This document shows, piece after piece, positions 1-7,239 of a stretch of 64,000 nt of DNA. The notes beneath the pieces were generated by a model. It searched no databases, had not been told where the DNA came from, and was given only the letters and a program-made list of their open reading frames with translations. Position 1 is the stretch's first letter; each line of letters begins with the position of its first letter. Position numbers and translations under genes: made by a program. This DNA comes from Candidatus Hydrogenedentota bacterium (lineage in GTDB: Bacteria > Hydrogenedentota > Hydrogenedentia > Hydrogenedentales > JAEUWI01). The DNA is taken from contig JACPGE010000008.1 of assembly GCA_016182605.1 (NCBI GenBank), positions 99,014-163,013 of the forward strand. The letters are read 5' to 3'.

Positions 1-2
1 TG

Positions 3-293
3 CGGCCCATCTTCCACCACAAACCCGAGCGGACCCAGGCGCACATCCTCGTGTGTTTCCTGGCGCTTGTGATGTGGCGCACCCTGCAACAATGGATGGA
101 AGGCGCCGGACTCGGCACCGCCCCGAGAAAACTCCTCGAAGAGATGGCCGAAGTGCGCTCCATGGACGTGGTGCTCCCCACCGGCGCGCATCACGACATC
201 CGGCTGCGCACCGTCAGCCGCCCCGAAAGCCACCTCGCAATCCTGCTGCAGAAACTCGGCCTTCCGCTACCGAACAAACCAAAATCGATCTAA
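3..293 (+). mobile_element. IS4/IS1634-type transposase, C-terminal part (cut by window edge)
   Basis: The open frame runs in from the window edge and ends at a TAA at 291-293. It reads RPIFHHKPERTQAHILVCFL, followed by a hydrophobic helix and a basic stretch ending near LLQKLGLPLP. This is the usual C-terminal end of IS4-superfamily (IS1634-like) DDE transposases, after the catalytic Glu region. The catalytic part lies outside the window, so the gene may be intact. A conserved-looking stretch at about 350-378 (AACTGCGGAAAATGGGTTAG) could be part of the element's right end, but the partner inverted repeat is outside the window. Confidence 0.7.
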
Positions 294-491
294 AATGTAG
301 TGCAGACTTTTTAGGAAAAATGCCGGGTTTCCTAAAGAATATCAGTTTCATGGTCCGTAACTGCGGAAAATGGGTTAGACTGCTCACCAACACCACCACA
401 ACTCGACAGATTATCACCCCTCAACCGTGAGAGGCAAACAACTTTAAACAGTTATAACAAAACAACTTATGATTACAACTACATTCCCCGC
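294..491. other. AT-rich non-coding stretch after the transposase
   Basis: About 200 bases between the transposase stop and the promoter of the ATPase operon, clearly more AT-rich than the window average. I see no credible gene; the short ORFs here (53..430 and 214..417) have no recognisable domain or ribosome binding site. It probably holds the end of the IS. Confidence 0.5.
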
Positions 492-520
492 TTGACAAAA
501 GAACCGAGATACAACATAAT
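492..520 (+). promoter_or_regulatory. Strong sigma70-type promoter for the AAA ATPase operon
   Basis: TTGACA at 492-497, a 17-base spacer and CATAAT at 515-520 give a near-consensus promoter about 50 bases upstream of the ATG at 572. The -10 box lies inside the left arm of the 511-558 inverted repeat, so a protein bound to the repeat would block RNA polymerase. Promoter identity is read from sequence; regulation is inferred. Confidence 0.7.
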
Positions 521-558
521 TGTTGCGCAACCAACATGTTGCGCAACAATTATGTTGT
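511..558. repeat. Perfect 21-bp inverted repeat, probable operator
   Basis: The left arm 511-531 and right arm 538-558 are perfect reverse complements separated by CAACAT. Each arm contains the palindrome GTTGCGCAAC (522-531 and 538-547), so the site has two palindromic half-operators 16 bases apart. It covers the -10 box and the start of the transcript, and ends 13 bases before the ATG, just before the ribosome binding site AAGGG (561-565). It could act as a repressor operator or as a leader hairpin. Confidence 0.75.
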
Positions 559-571
559 GAAAGGGTAAGTC

Positions 572-1783
572 ATGGGCGTTAATCTAGTCTCCGGTAGCGT
601 ACCACGCGGAAACGACTATTTCGGACGCGAAGCCTTCATCGAGAATCTCTGGCAACTTCTGGACAAAAACAACGTGCTACTGGTGGCGCCCCGGCGTTAT
701 GGAAAGACAGGCGCCATGTATCAATTGCTGGACCACCCCCGATCTCCCTATGTTCCCGCTTACATGAACGTAGAGTATCTCGAATCGGCAGGGGACTTTA
801 TGATCGAACTCATAGCCACCCTGCGCCGGGATCGGCATATGGCAAGGTCCGTAAATGCCCTCTGGGAGGGAGCCAAAGGAATGGGCCACTATCTACGCAA
901 CCTGGCCTCCGATATCGAACTTGGCGACCTTAAGGTCAAATTGCGCGAAGAAACGGACATCGCCAAGAACTGGCTCGATTATGGCTCGCGCATCCTCGAA
1001 CTACTCGCCCAAGAGAAATTTAACGCCCTCCTGATCATTGACGAATTTCCCTTCATGGTCCATCACATCGCGAAACGGGACAAAGCCGAACTGAGCCGGC
1101 TGCTGCGGTGGTTTCGCGCTGCGCGCAACGCCCCCGGCACCCGCACGCGCTTCCTGCTCGGTGGTTCGATCAATTTGGTCAGCACACTCGACGAACTGCA
1201 TCTGGTCGACACAATCAATGATCTCTCGAGCATTCCACTGCTGCCATTCGATGCAGACACAGCCCATAAGTTCATCGAGTCCGCCATGGAAGCGCGGGAG
1301 ATCGCAGTTTCGCCCGCCACGCGCCGGCGGATCATCGATGCAATTGGATCCCCTGTGCCATACCTGTTGTGTGTCCTGATGACTGCACTATCCGATCGGC
1401 ACCGGCTCACCGGGAAGGCGATAACACCCAAGATGGTGGAACAAGTCTTCAGCCAAGAATTGATGGGGCGGGCCGCTCCCTACTTTTGCCATTACTACAC
1501 ACGGCTTGCGGAATACTACAACGACACGGAAGCGCGCCAGGCGAAGGCCGTCCTTGGACACCTCTCCAGGGCAGACCGGCCCATCGCGCGAGACAACCTC
1601 TACGGCATTTTTTTGCGCGCGACAAGTGAAAAGCCATCCACAGCAACGACAGAACGATTTCAGGCCCTCATGCTTCGACTAGAAAACGACTTTTATGTCA
1701 CCGCAACAGATGGTCACTACCACTTCTCCATTCTCGCTGTGCAGCTCTGGTGGAAAAACAACTACGGATTTCAGCATTCATGA
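572..1783 (+). CDS. AAA/ATPase_2-type ATP-binding protein, first gene of pair
   Basis: 403-aa soluble protein. The N-terminus YFGREAFIENLWQLL is the usual lead-in of archaeal-type/STAND-like AAA ATPases. A Walker A (APRRYGKTG, about residues 39-47) and a Walker B (ALLIIDEF, about 150-157) are both intact. A sensor-like segment (LLGGSINLVSTLDEL) follows, then a helical C-terminal half ending in a winged-helix-like FYVTATDGHYHFSILAVQLWW. AAGGG precedes the ATG. The stop overlaps the next ATG (ATGA), so the two ATPases are translationally coupled. No substrate can be named; signalling or defence-type P-loop proteins look like this. Function unknown. Confidence 0.75.
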   Translation: MGVNLVSGSVPRGNDYFGREAFIENLWQLLDKNNVLLVAPRRYGKTGAMYQLLDHPRSPYVPAYMNVEYLESAGDFMIELIATLRRDRHMARSVNALWEGAKGMGHYLRNLASDIELGDLKVKLREETDIAKNWLDYGSRILELLAQEKFNALLIIDEFPFMVHHIAKRDKAELSRLLRWFRAARNAPGTRTRFLLGGSINLVSTLDELHLVDTINDLSSIPLLPFDADTAHKFIESAMEAREIAVSPATRRRIIDAIGSPVPYLLCVLMTALSDRHRLTGKAITPKMVEQVFSQELMGRAAPYFCHYYTRLAEYYNDTEARQAKAVLGHLSRADRPIARDNLYGIFLRATSEKPSTATTERFQALMLRLENDFYVTATDGHYHFSILAVQLWWKNNYGFQHS

Positions 1784-3309
1784 GGGGGCCAGGCACGATC
1801 CACTACTACCGGCCTCAGCGCAGCAACCCGGAAGAACTGGAATCCATTCTCGTTGGCCGCGAGCCAATGCTCGAAGAAATGCTGACAAGCCTCGGCCGGT
1901 GGAGCCCAAAGGCCTCCCGAGACCATTTTCTACTTATCGGCCCCCGGGGTATTGGCAAGACGTGTGTGCTGCAAGTACTCGCGCATCGCATTCGCACCGG
2001 CTCCCTTCACGATAAGTGGCAGCCCATAGCCCTATCCGAAGAAGGATACGGGCTCCAGGGAGTGGCCGACATCCTGATTCAGGCGCTGGAGGGCCTTTTG
2101 GAACAGACTCCAGCATGTGACGAACGGGAGACCCTGCGCAAGCTGAAGGCCGATTCGGACGACCAACGCGTCTGCGATCTCGCGCTGGACGCCTTCCGCC
2201 GCTTCCATCGGAGCACGGGCCGCGGCATCGCGCTCATGCTGGAGAATCTGAATCGACTGCTCGATGAGCAATTCAGGCGCAACCGCCAGGCCCATCTACT
2301 CCGCAAGATACTCATAGAAGAGGACTGGCTCGTGCTCATTGCGACTTCCCCAACCTACGTGCAGGCCGTGACCGAAGCTGAGGAGCCGCTCTACGCTTTC
2401 TTCCACCAGATGTACCTCAACGAACTGACATCCAAAGAACAACTGGAGATGCTCAACCGGCTCGCACAGCACGAGAACAACACACAGGCCCAGGTCGATG
2501 TGCGGCGCTTCCGTCCCCGGGCACAGGCGCTCTACCACTTCACCGGCGGCAATCCCCGCCTCACGGTCATGCTTTATCAGATTATCGTTCATCAACAGAT
2601 CGACGACGTGCAACAGGAACTGACCGCGCTGCTGGATCAGTTGAGTCCCTACTACCAGGATTGCATGCGCGATCTTGCGCCCCAGGAACGGGCGCTTATA
2701 GAGTGTATGGCGCTGCTCACGGAAGGCTGCACGCCAACGGAACTGGCGAATGCGTCACGCATGGAGGCCAAGACCGTTCGCGCCCTCCTCACACGGCTGG
2801 AACGTGGGGGCTACGTGCGTCGCGAAGAGCGAAAAAAAAAGCAAACCGTTTACTTCCTCCCAGATCGTTTTTTCCGTATCTGGCACCAATTGGCCTGTTC
2901 GCGTGCATTAGGCGGACAAGTACGGTATCTGCTGGAATATTTTTCCATATGGTACGCCCCGCATGAAGAATGGGAGGCCGGACAGCAGGTGATATTGAAG
3001 CCATTTCACAGCGGTACGGGTGGAAACCATGTTGCTGAACGCAATGCAGCGTATATGGAAAGCTCCGAGTCCGTTTCAATCTTGCGCGCCGCGTTCGTCC
3101 GGCGAGACTTGGCATACGTGCGCGAATATTTGACGCATACAGGGCAGCATCCGATGGAGGGCGCATCTCTAATGGCGCCCTGCATTCTGGCCCTCAATTA
3201 CCTCGACTCCGGCCGGGACGACAGCATCCTCACCCGCTTGCATCCAGAGTTGCGGGAGGCGGTGATGTTGCTGGTCGATGCATATGACGGCAATATCGAG
3301 GCGGCATGA
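1780..3309 (+). CDS. AAA ATPase with C-terminal winged-helix domain, second gene of pair
   Basis: 509 aa from the ATG at 1780, chosen because it forms an ATGA overlap with the upstream stop; the ORF track's 1750 start would lie inside the previous gene. Walker A GPRGIGKT is at residues 54-61. A Walker B-like strand (IALMLENL) sits near residue 150 and has Glu-Asn where Asp-Glu is usual. A helical region leads to a winged-helix domain at about 303-360 (CTPTELANASRMEAKTVRAL, then GGYVRREERKKKQTVYFLPD). The C-terminal about 120 residues are helical and unassigned. The family resembles archaeal-type ATPases with wHTH modules. The role of the pair is unknown. Confidence 0.72.
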   Translation: MRGPGTIHYYRPQRSNPEELESILVGREPMLEEMLTSLGRWSPKASRDHFLLIGPRGIGKTCVLQVLAHRIRTGSLHDKWQPIALSEEGYGLQGVADILIQALEGLLEQTPACDERETLRKLKADSDDQRVCDLALDAFRRFHRSTGRGIALMLENLNRLLDEQFRRNRQAHLLRKILIEEDWLVLIATSPTYVQAVTEAEEPLYAFFHQMYLNELTSKEQLEMLNRLAQHENNTQAQVDVRRFRPRAQALYHFTGGNPRLTVMLYQIIVHQQIDDVQQELTALLDQLSPYYQDCMRDLAPQERALIECMALLTEGCTPTELANASRMEAKTVRALLTRLERGGYVRREERKKKQTVYFLPDRFFRIWHQLACSRALGGQVRYLLEYFSIWYAPHEEWEAGQQVILKPFHSGTGGNHVAERNAAYMESSESVSILRAAFVRRDLAYVREYLTHTGQHPMEGASLMAPCILALNYLDSGRDDSILTRLHPELREAVMLLVDAYDGNIEAA

Positions 3310-3430
3310 TGACCAAAGGCTACATGCAGTTCCGGCAGATACTTTAGGGGCGGTGGATCCAATGGACGTGATGGGTTGTTGATACCGGGGTCCAGGGGGT
3401 GATTCAGTCCATCTCGACCACGATCTGCGT
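3310..3430. other. Convergent intergenic gap
   Basis: 120 bases between the converging ends of the second ATPase and the DUF1080 gene. No hairpin-plus-T-tract terminator or gene was seen. Confidence 0.4.
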
Positions 3431-4765
3431 TTACTGCGCCAGTTCTTTCACGCGGATGTTGCGGTAGGCGGCGGGATTGCCGTGGTCTTGGAGACCGATG
3501 AAGCCGCTGCGTTTGCGCAGGCGTAGAGCGTCGTGTTCGTCGAAATTGACGTTTTGAACTTCCTGGCCGTTCAAAACCACGCGCACGTGGGGACCCTGGA
3601 CGGTGATTTCGTAGGCGTTCCATTCGCCCACGGGATTGGAGGCATCGGCCGTGGCGGGGAGCACGTCGTAGATAGCGCCGGTGGACTCTTTGGTGGGCTC
3701 GGAGCCGTGATCGCCCATCATCTGCACTTCGAAGCCCATGCGCGACATGCGGTTGGTGCGCGGGCAGCGAAGGAAGACGCCCGCGTTGCCCTTTTCCTTG
3801 TAGACCCGCCATTCGAGGCGAAGCACGAAGTCGCTGTACGTCTTCTGGCTGAGCATGACAAAACCGCCGAGGCCGTTCCAGACGATCGCGCCGTCTTCGA
3901 CAATGAAGCCGTCCTTATTGGGGCCGATGATGGACCAGCCGTTGAGGGTCTTGCCGTCGAAGAGACTGTGAAAACCTTCGGCCTGCTCCTCCGCGCTGAG
4001 GGCATCATCGGGCAGGGTCACGGGCGCCTTTTCCAGCGGACGCAGCATCGCCGCTTCGTGCCGGGCGTAGACAGTGTCACTGAAGGGCACATAGGTGCTG
4101 TAGGCCACGTCGTAGGCCTCGGGCAGGGCGCCCACCACAAGGAAGGGGCGATCCGCCTGGGCCTGCGCGGCAGCGGCGACGAGATCCACATTGCCGCTGC
4201 CGCGGGAGGCGACAATCAAGGTGGGATCCACCTTGTGAAAGAGCGCCGCGAGATCCGCGCTGTCTTCGCCGTCTATCCAGAAGAGCGTTGCGCCCCGGCC
4301 ATTGAAGGCCTGCGCGGCGGTCTTCGCAGCATTCTTCCGGAACTTCGGCGTGGCATCCGGGTAGGCGCCCAGGACATCGCACACAGCGTTCATCCAGTAG
4401 CGGTCCGACTCATCCTTGATCTCAAAGAGCTTATCCAAGTACGCAGAGTCGATGGCGGTACCGTCTTCGTTGAAACCGCGCAGTTGAAACTTGAACCCGG
4501 TAATGCCCGCGCCGGAAGCTTTGACATATTCACCCACCCGCTGGCCGGGAGTGAGTTCGCCGTCGTAGAGGGGCTGGTTATCCGTCACGTGCATGGCGTA
4601 GTAGATGCCATCGACGGAGAGCCGGCCATCCCTCATTTTAAGGACGCGGTAACTAAGATCCTTCCCCGCGGCGGCTGCGCCGGGCACGATGCCAGCCAGT
4701 AGGCATGCGAATAACACAGCAAGTGCGGGCACCAACGTTACGCGGCGAATTTCGGGGCTGTGCAT
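3431..4765 (-). CDS. Exported DUF1080 (3-keto-disaccharide hydrolase-type) protein with extra N-terminal domain
   Basis: 444 aa from the ATG at 4765, preceded by GGGA; the longer ORF start lacks a signal sequence. A Sec signal peptide spans about residues 1-28 (VTLVPALAVLFACLLAGIVP). Residues about 30-220 form an alpha/beta region I cannot assign. Residues about 240-444 are the DUF1080 beta-sandwich: GFHSLFDGKTLNGWSIIGPN, then GNAGVFLRCPR, GAIYDVLPA and GFIGLQDHGNPAAYRNIRVK. DUF1080 proteins are exported carbohydrate-active proteins, abundant in PVC bacteria, and some cleave 3-keto-glycosides. Transcribed alone, convergent with the ATPase operon. Confidence 0.85.
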   Translation of the reverse strand: MHSPEIRRVTLVPALAVLFACLLAGIVPGAAAAGKDLSYRVLKMRDGRLSVDGIYYAMHVTDNQPLYDGELTPGQRVGEYVKASGAGITGFKFQLRGFNEDGTAIDSAYLDKLFEIKDESDRYWMNAVCDVLGAYPDATPKFRKNAAKTAAQAFNGRGATLFWIDGEDSADLAALFHKVDPTLIVASRGSGNVDLVAAAAQAQADRPFLVVGALPEAYDVAYSTYVPFSDTVYARHEAAMLRPLEKAPVTLPDDALSAEEQAEGFHSLFDGKTLNGWSIIGPNKDGFIVEDGAIVWNGLGGFVMLSQKTYSDFVLRLEWRVYKEKGNAGVFLRCPRTNRMSRMGFEVQMMGDHGSEPTKESTGAIYDVLPATADASNPVGEWNAYEITVQGPHVRVVLNGQEVQNVNFDEHDALRLRKRSGFIGLQDHGNPAAYRNIRVKELAQ

Positions 4766-4897
4766 GGCGACGGATCCCTGTGAGACAACGAATAGGGTTA
4801 ATGGCAAGAAGTGGACGAACCCGTCTTCCATGTAATCACAATCGGCAGCCCGATTCAAGGATGGGACAATTGCCAGTAACAATTCGCAGGCGGTGCT

Positions 4898-4906
4898 TGG
4901 TATGAT
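4898..4906 (+). promoter_or_regulatory. Extended -10 (TGGTATGAT) six bases before the ATG
   Basis: TGG plus TATGAT at 4901-4906 is followed after six bases by the ATG at 4913. Transcription would start at or next to the start codon, suggesting a leaderless mRNA. No -35 at a suitable distance was found, as is common for extended -10 promoters. Confidence 0.45.
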
Positions 4907-4912
4907 ACGCGC

Positions 4913-5428
4913 ATGATGAATTACCTGCTCATAGCCCTCTATCTGGGACCCTGGCTGCTGTTCTGGCTCGGTGCGGAGCTGCGGTTGCGCCGCCAGACTT
5001 CCCGGCCCGCGCGCCTGCAGCGCTGGACAGCGCGCGCCATTGTCTTTCTCAATGCGCTCATGATCCTCAATTTCAACCCCCATTTCGGCCTCGACTACTA
5101 TGGCGTAAAGGCCTGGTCCTACCCCTTGCAGGTGGCGGATAGCAGCGTCTTCTGGGTGGGTATGCTCTTGCTGGGCCTGGGCTTCTTTCTTGAGCGCCGG
5201 CCCGGGCCGGGCTTCCAGCCCTGGCCAAAAACTGGAAAGGCCGTGTGCGCGCTTTCTATACTATGCGGACTGTCGCTGGGCTGGTGGGCGTCTCGAAACG
5301 TGCATCTTGCCTGGATCGACCTGCCTTGGAGTATCGCGCGTTTCGTGGCCTCCTTGGGCTTCTGGCCACTGGCCGTGGGGTATTTCCAGTTCAGCCGCCG
5401 GCAACGCCCTGCCCCACTCCCGACCTAA
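4913..5428 (+). CDS. Small integral membrane protein, function unknown
   Basis: 171 aa with four predicted membrane segments: about residues 3-22 (YLLIALYLGPWLLFWLGAEL), 42-55, 78-95 (SVFWVGMLLLGLGFFLE) and 106-160 as one or two helices. A short basic tail ends RQRPAPLPT. No ribosome binding site precedes the tandem ATGs at 4913/4916, fitting the leaderless promoter noted above. No recognisable family. 80 bases upstream of the hisG-like gene in the same direction, possibly co-transcribed. Confidence 0.65.
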   Translation: MMNYLLIALYLGPWLLFWLGAELRLRRQTSRPARLQRWTARAIVFLNALMILNFNPHFGLDYYGVKAWSYPLQVADSSVFWVGMLLLGLGFFLERRPGPGFQPWPKTGKAVCALSILCGLSLGWWASRNVHLAWIDLPWSIARFVASLGFWPLAVGYFQFSRRQRPAPLPT

Positions 5429-5508
5429 CGCAGACTGGCCGGTGATTTTTTGCCTGCGCCCCGGTGCGGCCAAATCCGCGGCGGCCACAGCAAGGAAAGT
5501 AGATCGCT

Positions 5509-6558
5509 ATGAGCAACACGCAACTCGTTATTGGCATGCCTGCGGGGTCCCTGGCCGATCCCAACCGCGGCGGCAATCTCCTCACCCTGCTGAAGAACGC
5601 CGGCTTCGTATCCAAGGGCTACGATCAGGGCGGCCCGACCAAATTTCCGTTGAACGCCGTGCTTATGGGGTGGGACGGGCGTCCGCAGGAGTTTGGATCG
5701 CAATTGGCGATTGAAGAGGTGGACATTGCCATCGGCGGCGACGACTGGATCCAGGAACGTGTCCTCGAGTTCAAGTACGAGTACCACCAGGACATCCAAT
5801 TGGAGAAGGTGCTTTCCCTGGGCCGAGGCAACGTGCGTATTGTCATCATTGTGAATCCCATTGAGGCGGGAAAGTTTTTCGACGACTACCTGCGCGATCT
5901 GCTGTCGAAGAAGCCGTTGGTGACAATGGTTTCCGAGATGCCCTACCTGGCGCTGGACTGGTTCAAGCAGCGTATCGCCAAGCTGGGCTTTGAGCAGTCG
6001 CACGGCGGCTACAGCGTGCAGAAGTTCAAGACACCGCCCAAGATCGACGCGGGCATTGTGATCTACGAGACGTGGGGCAAGACCGAGGCCAAGGTGGTGA
6101 ACGGTTCGGTGGACTTCGGCATGGAGATCACGCAGAGCGGCAGCGCCCTGCGCAACTATGGCCTCCAGATCGGGGAAGACGTGCTGCACTCCGAAACCGG
6201 GATCTGGGCGAACGCCAGCATCAGGTCCCATCCCGAAAAGTACGAGCTTGCGAAGATGTTTCTGCTGAACATCTACGGGGCGCTCTTTGCGGAGAACAAG
6301 GTGCTGCTGCTTTTCAATGCGCCGAAGAACAATGTGCAGCCCGTGCTCGACTACCTCTCCCAGAACAACCTCTTCGCGGACGAGCCCACGATGAACGAAG
6401 GGGTCAATTTCACCGAGTTCAGCGTGCAGATGGACACCAAGGATCCGAAACTCCCCATTGCGCGTGTCCGCTATGAACTGCTCAAGCTCGGCGCCACGGG
6501 CATCGAGACCATACCCCTCGATTCCTGCATTCCCAGCATCGACGCCATCGGCTTTTGA
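5509..6558 (+). CDS. hisG: ATP phosphoribosyltransferase-like protein
   Basis: 349 aa. HisG catalyses the first step of histidine synthesis, joining ATP and PRPP. The opening LVIGMPAGSLADPNRGGNLL, the block WDGRPQEFGSQL and IAIGGDDWIQERVLE follow HisG family order. The loop SVDFGMEITQSGSALRNYGL corresponds to the PRPP-binding TGxTL loop, with TQSGSAL here. The C-terminal about 80 residues may be the regulatory domain. An AAGGAAAG ribosome binding site precedes the ATG. No other his genes are nearby, so it stands alone. The divergent PRPP loop leaves some doubt about activity. Confidence 0.8.
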   Translation: MSNTQLVIGMPAGSLADPNRGGNLLTLLKNAGFVSKGYDQGGPTKFPLNAVLMGWDGRPQEFGSQLAIEEVDIAIGGDDWIQERVLEFKYEYHQDIQLEKVLSLGRGNVRIVIIVNPIEAGKFFDDYLRDLLSKKPLVTMVSEMPYLALDWFKQRIAKLGFEQSHGGYSVQKFKTPPKIDAGIVIYETWGKTEAKVVNGSVDFGMEITQSGSALRNYGLQIGEDVLHSETGIWANASIRSHPEKYELAKMFLLNIYGALFAENKVLLLFNAPKNNVQPVLDYLSQNNLFADEPTMNEGVNFTEFSVQMDTKDPKLPIARVRYELLKLGATGIETIPLDSCIPSIDAIGF

Positions 6559-6674
6559 AACGGCACACGCCGGAACGCTTCCGGGAAGTGCGCTCTTGCG
6601 CATCGGCAGCCGCAGGTTTACTATGAGGGCAAGGGCCGGCACGGCCAGAATCGCCGGAGGATGGATCGAAGCCC

Positions 6675-7175
6675 ATGAAAGAACTGCTGATTCTGCGGCA
6701 CGCAAAGTCGAGTTGGGAGGAACCCGGACTCTCCGACTTTGAGCGGCCCTTGAATGAGCGCGGCAAGCGCGACGCGCCCCGGATGGGACGGCTCTTGCGC
6801 GAGCAGGATCTGCTACCGGATCTCGTGATCAGTTCAGACGCGAAACGCGCAATCAAGACGGCGCGGGCGGTCTGCAAGGAGGCAGGCTACGCGGGTCCCA
6901 TTGAAGAGCGGCACGAATTCTATCTTGCGGAAGCCGGGGTCTATATGGCCGTGTTGCACGACGCCCCGGATGCCGCCGGGCGCATTCTCATTGTGGGGCA
7001 CAATCCCGGGCTGGCCTTCCTGGTCGCCTCGCTCACGCACCAGCACGAAGAGATGCCCACGGGCGCGCTGGCCCACATCGTTTTCCCGATCCGCCATTGG
7101 CGGGAACTTCAACTTTCCACGCCCGGTATGCTTAAATGCGTGTGGCGGCCGAAGGAACTCCCCGGCGGCGCCTGA
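6675..7175 (+). CDS. sixA: SixA-type phosphohistidine phosphatase (histidine phosphatase superfamily)
   Basis: 166 aa. Removes phosphate from phosphohistidine on signalling proteins. The nucleophile motif LRHAKSSW (His9) is followed by LSDFERPLNERGKRDA, typical of SixA, and the second catalytic His lies in ILIVGHNPGLAFL. Length matches the family (about 160 aa). A GGAGG sits about 14 bases upstream of the ATG, rather far. No adjacent histidine kinase reveals the partner. Confidence 0.88.
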   Translation: MKELLILRHAKSSWEEPGLSDFERPLNERGKRDAPRMGRLLREQDLLPDLVISSDAKRAIKTARAVCKEAGYAGPIEERHEFYLAEAGVYMAVLHDAPDAAGRILIVGHNPGLAFLVASLTHQHEEMPTGALAHIVFPIRHWRELQLSTPGMLKCVWRPKELPGGA

Positions 7176-7239
7176 GGGCGGCCCATCCGGGCAGCGCTCC
7201 CTGCGTTCCATCCACCTGTACCGAGTTGAGTAACGCTGC

